Part shown: one piece after another, positions 52,432 to 61,553 of the stretch
How positions within the stretch are numbered: the first letter of the stretch is position 1
How the letters are laid out: the number at the start of each line of letters is the position of its first letter
Source of the DNA: 2-02-FULL-55-14 sp964581115
Lineage (GTDB): Bacteria > Bacteroidota > Ignavibacteria > UBA10030
Reading direction: 5' to 3'
DNA: 64,000 nt
Assembly (NCBI GenBank): GCA_964581115.1
Contig: CAZOMY010000007.1
Span: forward strand, 27,943 to 91,942
Notes under the pieces: model-generated
What the model was told of the DNA's origin: nothing
What the model saw: only the letters and a program-made list of their open reading frames with translations
Databases searched by the model: none
Translations under genes and position numbers: made by a program

Positions 52432-53283
52432 TCAGGCGGCCTGTGTGGGATAGGCAACAGTTGAGGAGGCACGCCGGCCTCCACTCATAAAGAGGATCGG
52501 CCCGAAGGACGACCCCCGGCGACGATGGAACACTTTATCAAACCGCTCCAGCGTTCGTTGAACCGGCTCGATGGTCAAACCAATGATCCCGCCAACATGG
52601 CGCTGCAGCCATCCACGCCATCCTGTCGCAAGCGTCTGAAGCATGACGGAGACCGCACCCCCCGGAGACAGCAGGCGCGACCATTCGCGGAACACACGGT
52701 CGCTGTCCGAGAATTCGTTGAGCGTTCCGCCGCACAGAATGCCGTCGATCGCGCCGGTCCGGATCGGCAGCGACTCGGACGCGGCATGAATGAACAACAT
52801 TCGATCGGCAACCCCCTCACGGCGAGCGAGTGCCACCGCCCGGCGCAGCATGGGCAGCGAGAGGTCGTTCGCGATGACGACGAACGGGGTTTGCGCGGTC
52901 GACAAGCGGCGTGCTAGCGCACGTCCAAGATACCCGGTGGCCGTGGCGTTGTCGAGGTACACGCGCGGCCCGCCCAGTGGCAATTCGCCGAACAGCAGGT
53001 GCCACTCGCGCTCTGGGCTGAACATCATCCCCGATAGGAGCGACAATGACCGGCGTCGCCAGCTGTCGTACACGATCGCCGTCAAGGACCATTGACCTGA
53101 TCGCTGCGCGGGCGTCAAGCGGCGCGTCATGTTAGGCATCGCCAGCAGGACCCCGAAACGATCGAAGAAGAGCGACCGTCCGCAATCACGGCACTGCAAA
53201 CGCGAGCCTTCATCCGCGAAGGCACCTCCGCACGAGGGACAGGCGAGCCGTTCAACTGCCAGTGCGCGTGGAGACTCAGACAC
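52432..53283 (-). CDS. Class I SAM methyltransferase with N-terminal zinc ribbon
   Basis: This 283-residue protein starts with a CPSC...CRDC zinc ribbon (about residues 15-35), then a Rossmann-like methyltransferase core (VYLDNATATGYLGRALA as a diverged SAM loop, ASESLPIRTGAIDGILCGGTLNEFSD as motif II/post). The C-terminal third is hydrophobic in part (HVGGIIGLTIEP). The substrate is not known. Its start overlaps the end of the carH gene by 8 nt, so it is translated with it. Confidence 0.75.
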   Translation of the reverse strand: MSESPRALAVERLACPSCGGAFADEGSRLQCRDCGRSLFFDRFGVLLAMPNMTRRLTPAQRSGQWSLTAIVYDSWRRRSLSLLSGMMFSPEREWHLLFGELPLGGPRVYLDNATATGYLGRALARRLSTAQTPFVVIANDLSLPMLRRAVALARREGVADRMLFIHAASESLPIRTGAIDGILCGGTLNEFSDSDRVFREWSRLLSPGGAVSVMLQTLATGWRGWLQRHVGGIIGLTIEPVQRTLERFDKVFHRRRGSSFGPILFMSGGRRASSTVAYPTQAA

Positions 53284-54163
53284 GGACGTTCTCCAACGTG
53301 CGCGGGTCCCCGATGCTGGCGTAGTCGAGGATCGACTCCGAGAGAAAGTCGGCCTTCAGAACACCCGAGAATCGCTTCACGATGTCCGGACCGCCGATGG
53401 CAAGCCGGCCGCCCAGCTTGCGCAGCGCCGGAACGATTTCGTGATTGACGTCGTGGATGAATTGCCGCTCATCTTGGATGATGATCGATGTCATCACAAC
53501 GAGATCGGGGCGATTACGGTTGATCGAGAAGACGAGGGAATCCGTGGGCGTTTGTGGCCCGAGGAACAACGTTCTCCAACCCTCGGTGGACAGGTATTGA
53601 TTGACGCACCGAAGCGGCAGGTCGTGTTGTTCATGTTCATGACAAGCCAGCAGCGCGGTCTTGCCGTTCGCTGGCTTGTGATACAGCTCCGACTGCAGAC
53701 GCGCGAGCGCTTCGCGAATGGACTGCGAAGCAAGGTGCTCGATGTCAACCGTCGCCTCCCCCCGTGCCCACGCCTCGCCGATCGCGGCCAGGGGCGGAAA
53801 GACCAATTCGTGGTACACCGCCAGCAGGTCGGACTTCGCGGCGACGCCCAGGCGGAGCAGCCGCAGCACTTCGGTCGTGTTGCCGGTCATCATAGCCGTT
53901 TTGAATCCCGGCACAAGCGACCGAATATCGCCGGCGACCACCTGCGCACGCAACTCCCTGTCAAGCAGCAACTCCTGCTCGATGGCCGGGACCGATAGCC
54001 GGTTCTCGTGTACGAACTTGAGGACAGCTCGGATCGGAAAGCGTCGATGGCCACCTTTGGTTTTGATGCATTCAAGGTATCCGCTATCGGACCATCGCTT
54101 GATGGTGGATTCGTTGACCTCGAGCATCTGGGCCAGTTCGGCCGTCGAATAGGTACTTTTCAT
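53276..54163 (-). CDS. CarH/LitR-type adenosylcobalamin-binding MerR photoreceptor-repressor
   Basis: This 295-residue protein has a MerR winged helix (residues 4-45, ending in GGHRRFP), a four-helix bundle and a B12 domain. The light-sensing signature W-x9-EH is exact: Trp132, Glu142, His143. The B12 axial ligand motif E-x-H is at His180 (HEQHDLPL), close to the spacing known for Thermus CarH (Trp131, Glu141, His142, His177). The residue after the tryptophan is Ala133, where Thermus has His132. It heads the operon with folE and photolyase, and a 9-bp repeat array lies 20 nt upstream. Confidence 0.88.
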   Translation of the reverse strand: MKSTYSTAELAQMLEVNESTIKRWSDSGYLECIKTKGGHRRFPIRAVLKFVHENRLSVPAIEQELLLDRELRAQVVAGDIRSLVPGFKTAMMTGNTTEVLRLLRLGVAAKSDLLAVYHELVFPPLAAIGEAWARGEATVDIEHLASQSIREALARLQSELYHKPANGKTALLACHEHEQHDLPLRCVNQYLSTEGWRTLFLGPQTPTDSLVFSINRNRPDLVVMTSIIIQDERQFIHDVNHEIVPALRKLGGRLAIGGPDIVKRFSGVLKADFLSESILDYASIGDPRTLENVRV

Positions 54164-54182
54164 ATCCGCCCGGTTGTTTGAG

Positions 54183-54209
54183 CGATTTGCACGATTTGCA
54201 CGTTCTGTA
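54183..54209 (-). promoter_or_regulatory. 9-bp direct repeats at the carH promoter, candidate operator
   Basis: On the minus strand three full nonamers run head to tail: TACAGAACG, TGCAAATCG, TGCAAATCG; a weaker fourth (CTCAAACAA) follows at 54174-54182. They lie 11-46 nt upstream of the start at 54163, where the promoter should be. CarH proteins bind direct repeats over their own promoter, but this unit length differs from the 11-bp repeats known for Thermus. Confidence 0.5.
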
Positions 54210-54255
54210 AACCGCGCTGGTGGTGTCGGAGTTCCATTCTAGAGAAAAAAGAAAA

Positions 54256-54275
54256 GCCCGGAAACGATCCCGGGC
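54256..54275 (-). terminator. Rho-independent terminator of folD
   Basis: A 6-bp stem GCCCGG / CCGGGC with an 8-nt loop is followed on the minus strand by TTTTCTTTTTTC. It lies about 35 nt past the folD stop and separates it from the carH operon. Confidence 0.8.
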
Positions 54276-54310
54276 CGCGGATATCACCTAAGCTGTTGTT
54301 GTAAAACGTC

Positions 54311-55192
54311 TTACAGCATCATCCAACGGAAGGCTTTGACGGTATTCTTCATGAGCATTGCGATCGTCATCGGACCGACGCCCCCCGGGACCGGTGTAAT
54401 GGCCGAGGCAACGGCCGACGCCGATTCGAAATGGACATCTCCGACAAGTCGATAGCCCTTTTTCGAATTCGGATCATCAACGCGCGTGATGCCCACATCG
54501 ATCACCACGACGCCGGTCCGAAGTTCTTCGCCACGGATGCTCTCCGGACGGCCGATGGCGGCGATCACAATGTCGGCCGAAGCGAGGTACGGCCGAAGGT
54601 CTTTCGCACCGGTGTGAGCGATCGTCACGATGGCGTTCGCCCCTTTCTGCTTCTGCATGAGGATGCTGGCCACCGGCTTTCCGACGATGTTGCTTCGCCC
54701 CACGACGACCACATGCTTACCGGCCGGGTCGATGTTCGAACGGATCAGCAGCTCCTGCACTCCGGCGGGCGTGCACGGTCGAAGCGTCTCTTCTCCGATC
54801 AACAGCTTCCCGACGTTGACAGGATGGAAGCCGTCAACATCCTTCCTCGGGTCGATGGCTTCGATGATGCGCGACTCGTTGATGTGCTTCGGCAACGGCA
54901 TCTGTACCAGGATCCCGTGGATCGTCGGGTCGGCGTTCAGCTCTGTCACGCGCCGTAGCAGTTCCGCCTCCGACGTGGTCGCAGGCAGGCGGTCGGTGAC
55001 CGAATGAATGCCCAGTTCGTCGCACGCTTTCCCTTTCATACGGACGTACACGTCCGATGCCGGGTCGTCGCCGACAAGAATGACCGCCAGGCCGGGCACG
55101 AGACCCTTCGAGGTCTTCAGCGCTGCGACCTCCGTGCGGACCTCTTCGCGGATCTCATCGGCAATGCGTTTGCCGTCGATGATGAGTGACAT
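54311..55192 (-). CDS. folD: Bifunctional methylenetetrahydrofolate dehydrogenase/cyclohydrolase
   Basis: This 293-residue protein starts at MSLIIDGKRIADEIREEV. Motifs are VILVGDDPASDVYVRMKGKACDELGI with the catalytic lysine region, ILVQMPLPKHI, PCTPAGV and the NADP fold VVVGRSNIVGKPVA. The C-terminal PVPGGVGPMTIAMLMKNT is complete. It interconverts methylene- and formyl-tetrahydrofolate in the cytosol. The longer upstream frame covers ymdB and is a shadow. Confidence 0.96.
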   Translation of the reverse strand: MSLIIDGKRIADEIREEVRTEVAALKTSKGLVPGLAVILVGDDPASDVYVRMKGKACDELGIHSVTDRLPATTSEAELLRRVTELNADPTIHGILVQMPLPKHINESRIIEAIDPRKDVDGFHPVNVGKLLIGEETLRPCTPAGVQELLIRSNIDPAGKHVVVVGRSNIVGKPVASILMQKQKGANAIVTIAHTGAKDLRPYLASADIVIAAIGRPESIRGEELRTGVVVIDVGITRVDDPNSKKGYRLVGDVHFESASAVASAITPVPGGVGPMTIAMLMKNTVKAFRWMML

Positions 55193-55242
55193 AGGGTAGG
55201 GTTTCGAAGTGCGACGCAAGCTCGATTCGACCGGCCGGTATC

Positions 55243-56037
55243 TCAGAACGCGGGGAACACGATCTGCTCGATCTTCACGGCCTTGCCGGTCTCCGGGTCG
55301 AGCTTCATGGCCACGGCGCAGAAGCGCACGTCGTGCTCGGCGAGCTCGAACTTGTACGGCGTCTGATGAATGAAGCGGCGGATGGCGATCTCTTTCTTCA
55401 TGCCGATGACCGAATCGTACGGACCCGTCATTCCGACGTCGGTAATGTACGCCGTGCCTCCGGGCAGGATCCGCGCATCGGCCGTCGGAATGTGCGTGTG
55501 CGTTCCCACAACGGCGCTGACCCGTCCGTCGAGGTACCACGCCAGCGCCATCTTTTCGGCTGTCGCCTCGGCGTGGAAATCGACTAGGACCATCTTGGTC
55601 TCGTTGTGGATCTTGCTCAGCGCCCAATCGGCCGACTTGAAGGGATCATCCAGCGGCTGCATGTAGGTCCTTCCTTGCAGATTGAGCACTCCGAGCCGCC
55701 CCTTCTCCTTCAGGTCGATCACGCAGAAACCATATCCTGGATTGTCCTTTGGATAGTTGAGCGGACGGAGCAGCGTTCGATTCTCGGTCAACAGACCTTT
55801 GACCTTCCAGTTGTCCCAGATGTGGTTGCCCGTGGTGATCGCATGGACCCCGAGGTCTTGGAATTCCTTGAGCTGTTCCGCCGTGATACTCTTGCCGCCA
55901 TCGGTGTTCTCGCCGTTCACGACGACGCAATCGGTCTCATACTTCTGGACGTAGCTCTTCAACAGGGCGCGGACCAGCTCAAGGCCGGGCCGGCCGTTCA
56001 CATCACCGACAAACAGGACATTCAGGGTTCGGGACAC
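55243..56037 (-). CDS. ymdB: YmdB-family metallophosphoesterase (TIGR00282)
   Basis: This 264-residue protein starts with GTG (MSRTLNVLFVGDVNGRPGLE). The phosphoesterase motifs GDV, VVVNGENTDGGKSIT, TTGNHIWDN and VDFHAEATAEK plus GTHTHIPTAD supply the dimetal ligands. YmdB homologs hydrolyse 2',3'- or 3',5'-cyclic nucleotides and affect RNA turnover and biofilm choice. It lies 50 nt upstream of folD. Confidence 0.92.
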   Translation of the reverse strand: MSRTLNVLFVGDVNGRPGLELVRALLKSYVQKYETDCVVVNGENTDGGKSITAEQLKEFQDLGVHAITTGNHIWDNWKVKGLLTENRTLLRPLNYPKDNPGYGFCVIDLKEKGRLGVLNLQGRTYMQPLDDPFKSADWALSKIHNETKMVLVDFHAEATAEKMALAWYLDGRVSAVVGTHTHIPTADARILPGGTAYITDVGMTGPYDSVIGMKKEIAIRRFIHQTPYKFELAEHDVRFCAVAMKLDPETGKAVKIEQIVFPAF

Positions 56038-56105
56038 TGGATCTCTGGCAGTGGTCGCATGTGAAATATACCATGAACGGACCCGGGAAGACAGACCGCG
56101 TCGGG

Positions 56106-57140
56106 CTAGCCGGCAAGCACCCTGGCGTACACTTCTTCCGTGCGCCGGGCCACGTGCTTCCACAAGTATCGACCCGCGATGTGCTCAGCCAGTGCGGAAT
56201 CGCGGGAACGGACCAGCGCCGCTCGGATCCCGCGACGGATATCGGCAACGTCGTACGGGTTGACATACTCGGCGTACGAGCCCAAATACTCGCGGGGGCC
56301 CCCGTGCGGCGTGATCACCACCTTGGCCCCGCTCAGACCTGCTTCGAGGGCTGCGATACCGGGCGTCTCGAACAGCGACGGCAGGACGAACGTATCGCAA
56401 GCGGCATAGGCTGATGCCAGCAGATCGCCATCGTGGTCAAGATGGTCAAGGATGAGGAGCCGCGGATTGCGTTGCGACCGGGCCAATACATCGGCCGCGT
56501 CTCTCGTTTCTTCGACGCGCCCGATGATCACCGCATCCCGGTCGATCCCCTCGAGCGCCTGCACGAGTCTCATGACGTTCTTGCGCGCCGGAGCGATGTG
56601 GCCAACCGACAGAATGAAGCCGCTCCGGCCGTAGCGATCTGTGAACGGCTTGGGGTCGGCCGCCCGGAATCGCTCTTCGACGCCGTTCGGTATGACCGCA
56701 AGCTTCTCGACGGACACCCCGAATGCGTCATGGAACAGCGCAGCTTCTACTTCCGTGTTCGGAGCGACGACCTCCGCCCAGTCACACATCTCCGCGACCA
56801 TGGCATAATCAGTCCAGAACGCCGCGTAGACGCGGCGAACCGCCGACTCGACGGCGCGCAAGGTCCGCACTTGCCATGCCGGCCGGCGCGTCAGGTAGAT
56901 CGGCGAAACCACCATCGGGATGCGCTGCAGATGCAGGGCGCGCGCAAGATGATACGTCCCCAGACCCGCCCCAAAGACGTGCACGAGGTCCACCTCCCCT
57001 TTTCGGACCTCGGTGAACGAATCGAACAGCCGTACCTCATGCCCGAGCCGCTGAAGCTCTGCAGCGGTCTGGAGCACCTGCGTGCGTGGACCGCCGCGAA
57101 GGATCGCCGTCGCCTGATGCGTTGCCAGTGCGATCTTCAT
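56106..57140 (-). CDS. Glycosyltransferase family 4 (GT-B)
   Basis: This 344-residue protein has a GT-B C-terminal half with GVEERFRAADPK, FILSVGHIAPARKNVMRLVQAL, and DTFVLPSLFETPGIAALEAGLSGAKVVIT, where the E-x7-E donor motif is visible. Its start overlaps the deacetylase-like gene stop (ATGA). It is the last of four overlapping polysaccharide genes. Confidence 0.9.
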   Translation of the reverse strand: MKIALATHQATAILRGGPRTQVLQTAAELQRLGHEVRLFDSFTEVRKGEVDLVHVFGAGLGTYHLARALHLQRIPMVVSPIYLTRRPAWQVRTLRAVESAVRRVYAAFWTDYAMVAEMCDWAEVVAPNTEVEAALFHDAFGVSVEKLAVIPNGVEERFRAADPKPFTDRYGRSGFILSVGHIAPARKNVMRLVQALEGIDRDAVIIGRVEETRDAADVLARSQRNPRLLILDHLDHDGDLLASAYAACDTFVLPSLFETPGIAALEAGLSGAKVVITPHGGPREYLGSYAEYVNPYDVADIRRGIRAALVRSRDSALAEHIAGRYLWKHVARRTEEVYARVLAG

Positions 57141-58690
57141 CGTCGTGGCCGGAGGGAAGACAGCCGGTCGACAGCCACCGTGAGCGGTATGCGATAGTTG
57201 AACGCCCGGACGCGCGCGAGGTCGGCGGGATCGTCAACGGACGCGGGGGCCGGCCTCCACGCCATCGATGCGCCTTCGAGCCGCGGCGCGATCCGGTGGA
57301 ACGCCTCCAGACCATCCGGCCGGACGATATGGAGCCAGGCGTGTGGAGCACCCGACGGCGCATCGACCTGGAGCCGCCCGTCGTGCATGCTGAGCTCGAC
57401 CGGATGCGTCTCGCGGTCGATCCACCACTCCGCATACTCCTGAAAGGTCAGATGAACGATCCCCGGTCCCGACGTGGCCCTGAACAGCGCATCGAGCACC
57501 TGTCGTTCTCCATCTTTTGGATGATGATAGAAGAACAGCGGTTCACGGCGCGCCCGTTTTTCCGCCACGACGCGCTCGAAGTAGGCGCGCATGGCATCGG
57601 GTCCATATCCCTGGCGACGCAGGGACCCGAGGCTGATGGGATGGATGGGGACCTGAAGAGCTCCGCGACGGTCCGGACCGAGCACAGGACGGGAGGGGAT
57701 ATTGTCGAAGTCGAAGCTGAATTCGGATGAATATGCGAACCGAAAATCGGCTATGACCCTGCCGAGTTCCGTGTTCCAGCGGCCGAACGGAGCCGCAAAT
57801 CCGACGGCGCCAATGTTGATCGCGCGGAATGCTTCGCGCGCTTTCAGGATGTTTTCGTGATTGCGCCGTGCATCGGAGAACGTCCGGTGGTCGAAGCAAT
57901 GAATGCCGATCTCCTGGCCCTGCATCTGTCCGAATCGCCAGAGGAACTGCTGCTGCGTTCCAACGTCGACGAACCAGGTGCCGCGCACGCGTCGTTCCCG
58001 CAGAAACTCGTAGAGGGCCTCCACCTCCCCGGCGCTTCCGCGGTCGGTATCGATGCGAAACCCGAACACCGACACGGCGTCGTCGGGATAATACCACAGA
58101 TGAGCATACCACAGGCCTCTTCGGTGGTGAAGATGGCGGAGGGCCTGCGTGACGATCCGCCGAAGCGCGGGTTTGTCGACCGCCGCCACTCGCTCGAACG
58201 GCAGACGCGGCTCGGCGGCATAGAATGATTTCCGCAGCGCACGCTCGTCCCGAACGGCGATGGATGGATCGACCGGAAGAGCCACAAGATGTCCCTCACC
58301 GTACGCGCCGACGAATGCCGTCGGCTCACCCGCCTCCGACCGCAGCTCATTGGCGTTCCACGCCACGTAGCCCTTCTGCCGCAGATCGGCCAGGCCCGTG
58401 CCGCGAAAGATCGACTCTCTGTCGGCCAGCACGTAGGCCAGCGGTTTGCGTCCCGAGGTCGTGCCGCGGATCTCGGCGTACACCTTGGCCGAGCAGAGCA
58501 CTCCGCCGCCCAGGCCTAGGTACTGGCGCACCATCTCGATCTCGCGGTCGTCGGCCGAATCGTTGACGACCACGACACTGTAGCGCTCGGGGGTCAGGTG
58601 GCCATGGGCCCGCTCGTGCGGCACGCCTTCCTGCTCGAGCAGGAGGCGCCAGCCTGACGGCTCGCCCAAGATGCCGATACAGATCCTCAT
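57137..58690 (-). CDS. Polysaccharide deacetylase-like protein with N-terminal amidotransferase-like domain
   Basis: This 517-residue protein has an N-terminal alpha/beta domain (about 1-165: MRICIGILGEPSGWRLLLE, YLGLGGGVLCSAKVYAEI, PTAFVGAYGEGHLVALPVD) that resembles catalytically inactive class I amidotransferase folds used for binding. Residues about 205-450 are a NodB-type barrel: GFRIDTDRGSAG with Asp-Thr-Asp, GIHCFDHRTFSDARRNHEN for the two metal histidines, and GFAAPFGRWN. It should remove acyl groups from a polysaccharide. No signal peptide is visible. It overlaps both neighbours by ATGA. Confidence 0.78.
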   Translation of the reverse strand: MRICIGILGEPSGWRLLLEQEGVPHERAHGHLTPERYSVVVVNDSADDREIEMVRQYLGLGGGVLCSAKVYAEIRGTTSGRKPLAYVLADRESIFRGTGLADLRQKGYVAWNANELRSEAGEPTAFVGAYGEGHLVALPVDPSIAVRDERALRKSFYAAEPRLPFERVAAVDKPALRRIVTQALRHLHHRRGLWYAHLWYYPDDAVSVFGFRIDTDRGSAGEVEALYEFLRERRVRGTWFVDVGTQQQFLWRFGQMQGQEIGIHCFDHRTFSDARRNHENILKAREAFRAINIGAVGFAAPFGRWNTELGRVIADFRFAYSSEFSFDFDNIPSRPVLGPDRRGALQVPIHPISLGSLRRQGYGPDAMRAYFERVVAEKRARREPLFFYHHPKDGERQVLDALFRATSGPGIVHLTFQEYAEWWIDRETHPVELSMHDGRLQVDAPSGAPHAWLHIVRPDGLEAFHRIAPRLEGASMAWRPAPASVDDPADLARVRAFNYRIPLTVAVDRLSSLRPRR

Positions 58691-60078
58691 GCGTCCTGTT
58701 GTGTCAGCTCGTGAAGATCTTGTCGAGTCAGCGCCCGGGTGAGAACCGCCGCGGTCAGGTAGACGAACGCCCCTGCGGCGACGGTCAACACCACATGCAC
58801 CGGTGGAAGAAACGGCAGGATGACCGCCAGAACGATGCCGGCCGTCACAATGCCCCCCAAGCGCGACGGTACGGGTATCGGCATGATCGTCTGCACGGCC
58901 CGCTGCATCAGGACGACGCCGATCCCCTCCGCCAGCAGAAGTCCGACCGCAGCGCCCAACACGCCCCCGGTCAATGCGCCGCCCGACACCGCCGCAACAT
59001 TGGCTACCGCCGCAACGGTCATGACCGTGCGATAACGCCGCTCTCCATTCGTGGCAAGCAACGCCGACGTGTAGATCGTGTGGAGCATCGTCAGCACCGC
59101 ATACCAGACGAGCACCCCGAAGACCGGTCCCGATGCCGCGAACGCCTCACCGTACACCAGGACGACCAGCGGCGTCGCCACGAACATCCCGCCGATCCCC
59201 AGCGGCATTCCTAGCAACAGGATCCATCGCAGCGAACGTGAGAGGACCGACGGCAGGTGTGAAGCGTCGATTTGATGCAACCTCGCCGACGCCGGCAACA
59301 TCAACGTGCCGAGGATGCGGTCGGCCATGAGCACGAAAAAGACGAGCTTATTCGCGCCGGCAAAGACGCCTGCCTCGCCGCTGCCGAGCAATGCACCGAC
59401 CGCCAGGACCGGAAAGTTCGCCGTGAGATGTCCGAGCACCGAGCCGGCGCCGAACGGCCAGGCCGCCGCCAGCAGCGATCGCCACGCCCCGAAGCTGATA
59501 CGAAGCACGCCGACCGTGCGACGGTACCGCATGAGCAGGTACGCCGTGCACGCCGCATCGCCGATGACCGCGGCAAGCGCCGCCTGTGCAAGGTCGCCGC
59601 TCTCGCGGACCGCCGCGACGATGAACAGGAGATAGACCGAAGCTCCAAGCGTTCTGGCGACAGCGGCCTCGGCCATCCGCTCTCGTCCTTGGAAATACCA
59701 TTCGAGGAACAGCGCATGCAGAATGCCGGAGAGGGACGTGATGAGAATGACGCCAGCCAGTGCCGGAGGCTCGACCCATGTCCACGCGACGAAAGCAGCC
59801 ACGGAGATCGCCATGCCGGTTGTGATCAGCCGCGTCCCGACCAGTGCGCCCGGTTCGATCGCTGCCCCCCCACGAGCAATGGCACGCGTGCCCAGCACAT
59901 GAAGACCGGCGCTGCCCGTGAGCGACACATACGAAAGGACGGTGAGCCCGATCATCACCATCCCGAACCCTTCGACTCCCAGCGTTCGCGCAAGATATGC
60001 CACGGAGAAGAAGCCAAGGATGCGCCTGGCGATCTCCGACAGGAGAAGCGACGACACATTCTGTCGTACCGAACTCAC
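58687..60078 (-). CDS. Lipopolysaccharide/O-unit flippase (Wzx/MATE-like)
   Basis: This 463-residue protein starts at a GTG that overlaps the upstream stop (GTGA). About 12-14 membrane helices are present, with the polysaccharide-transporter pattern at the N-terminus (SSLLLSEIARRILGFFSVAYLARTLGVEGFGMV). It should move a lipid-linked oligosaccharide across the inner membrane. It lies between a glycosyltransferase and a deacetylase-like gene in the same transcript. Confidence 0.88.
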   Translation of the reverse strand: MSSVRQNVSSLLLSEIARRILGFFSVAYLARTLGVEGFGMVMIGLTVLSYVSLTGSAGLHVLGTRAIARGGAAIEPGALVGTRLITTGMAISVAAFVAWTWVEPPALAGVILITSLSGILHALFLEWYFQGRERMAEAAVARTLGASVYLLFIVAAVRESGDLAQAALAAVIGDAACTAYLLMRYRRTVGVLRISFGAWRSLLAAAWPFGAGSVLGHLTANFPVLAVGALLGSGEAGVFAGANKLVFFVLMADRILGTLMLPASARLHQIDASHLPSVLSRSLRWILLLGMPLGIGGMFVATPLVVLVYGEAFAASGPVFGVLVWYAVLTMLHTIYTSALLATNGERRYRTVMTVAAVANVAAVSGGALTGGVLGAAVGLLLAEGIGVVLMQRAVQTIMPIPVPSRLGGIVTAGIVLAVILPFLPPVHVVLTVAAGAFVYLTAAVLTRALTRQDLHELTQQDA

Positions 60079-61064
60079 GCGTCGGCTCCCGGTCCGCGCT
60101 CGAAGAGTGTCACGAGGCGGTCGCGCCGTCGAACCAGGCTGAACCGTTCGACGATGTGCCGGCGTGCCGCCTCGCCATGCGAGCGAGGCATTGAGAGGGC
60201 CATCCGCAATGCGCGGACCAGCGCGTCGGGGTCGTTGGGCTCGACAAGCAGACCGGCGTTCCCCACCGCCCGCGGATGTCCGCCCACAGCCGTTGCAACA
60301 GGGATGCACTCACAGAGCATCGCCTCACAGAGCGCGTTGGGAAGCCCTTCACGCCTCGAGGGCTGGCAATAGACAGAGGCCCTGGAAAGATGGGACAAGA
60401 GCCCTGCCTGCGGCGTCCAGGGGATAAGGTCGACATTCGACGGCGCGTCGAGCCCTGTGGCCAATTCGCCGTGAATGCCGATGACCGTGAAGCGAAGGTC
60501 GGGGGCACGACGGGCCGCCTCGAGCAACACGTCAATCCCTTTGATCTTCACGCGAGCGTGGTCGGGCACGGCAGCAACGCACACGATGCGCGGCTCCTTC
60601 GCTCCGGCGCTCGTCCAACGCTCGGGATCGAATCCGGTCGGCAGGACCTCGATGTTCCGTCCTTCATAGCGCGCGCGTTGCTTTGCCTCGGTTACGAGCG
60701 ACTCGTCGACCGCCAGCACGCGTGTGGCAGAGCGCAGGGCCTGACCCACCAGACGAGATCTCCAGCTGCTCGTCCAAAGCCCATAGCCAAGGTCGGGCTC
60801 GCTGGCCAGGTCCACGCCCCCCACCTGCACGAAGGTGCGCTTGCCGAGCGACGCCCCCGCGAGCACCGCTGTAGCTCCGTAAACCGAAGCGAACCAAGAA
60901 AAGACGACATCCGCCGAGGCGACCTTCAGCGAGATGCGGCCGGCCTGAACAGGACCCGATCCGATCATCGGCATCACCTCATACCGCGACTGAAGGAACG
61001 CCAGATCATCAAGGATGAACGGCGTTTCGAAAGCGGCGATGAAGAGGATGCGCGGGCTATTCAT
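60075..61064 (-). CDS. Glycosyltransferase family 4 (GT-B)
   Basis: This 329-residue protein starts at MNSPRILFIAAFETPFI. The GT-B C-terminal half has IEVLPTGFDPERW, IKGIDVLLEAARRAP and YCQPSRREGLPNALCEAMLCECIPVATAVGG, with the E-x7-E motif. It overlaps the DUF2721 gene by 8 nt and the flippase gene by GTGA, so it is part of one polysaccharide operon. Confidence 0.9.
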   Translation of the reverse strand: MNSPRILFIAAFETPFILDDLAFLQSRYEVMPMIGSGPVQAGRISLKVASADVVFSWFASVYGATAVLAGASLGKRTFVQVGGVDLASEPDLGYGLWTSSWRSRLVGQALRSATRVLAVDESLVTEAKQRARYEGRNIEVLPTGFDPERWTSAGAKEPRIVCVAAVPDHARVKIKGIDVLLEAARRAPDLRFTVIGIHGELATGLDAPSNVDLIPWTPQAGLLSHLSRASVYCQPSRREGLPNALCEAMLCECIPVATAVGGHPRAVGNAGLLVEPNDPDALVRALRMALSMPRSHGEAARRHIVERFSLVRRRDRLVTLFERGPGADA

Positions 61065-61536
61065 CCGCCGCGACCTCGAAGCGCACAACACGATAGGCCT
61101 TGACAGCGTCCAGCGCAGAATAGATGACCCCCATCAGGTCGACGATCATGCCGACGAGAAAGAGGCCGAGCAGAAGGGGCTGCAGATCGATGGCCAGCAG
61201 GAGAAGGTCGATCCCCAAGAGCAGAGAAACGCCGACGAAGATGCCGATCGCCGAGAAATACGAGACGTTGGCTTTCCGAATGAGACTCCCCCGCTCCTGA
61301 AGCGATGCGATCTGCCGTATCACGCTCTCCATCCGCTGGTTCTCGTGCGTCGTGAAGCCCGGCTCTCCGGCTTTTCGCGCCAGTCGTCGCTTCTCCTCGT
61401 TGAGCTGACGGATGCGGTTCAGGATGGCGGAGTACTTGTTGCTCACTGTCAGGAGTAACAGTCCGGTCGCGTTGATCATCACGGCGGGAGCGAGGATGAG
61501 CTGAATGACTTGGGTGACGGAGAGGGATTCGTTCAT
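61057..61536 (-). CDS. DUF2721 membrane protein
   Basis: This 159-residue protein starts at MNESLSVTQVIQLILAPAVMI, with an AAAGGTG site upstream. It has an N-terminal helix, a charged coiled loop (YSAILNRIRQLNEEKRRLAR), and two or three further helices at the end (SYFSAIGIFVGVSLLLGIDLLLLAIDL). This is the DUF2721 pattern. Function is unknown. It may be the first gene of the polysaccharide transcript. Confidence 0.85.
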   Translation of the reverse strand: MNESLSVTQVIQLILAPAVMINATGLLLLTVSNKYSAILNRIRQLNEEKRRLARKAGEPGFTTHENQRMESVIRQIASLQERGSLIRKANVSYFSAIGIFVGVSLLLGIDLLLLAIDLQPLLLGLFLVGMIVDLMGVIYSALDAVKAYRVVRFEVAADE

Positions 61537-61553
61537 GGGAACACCTTTGGAGA

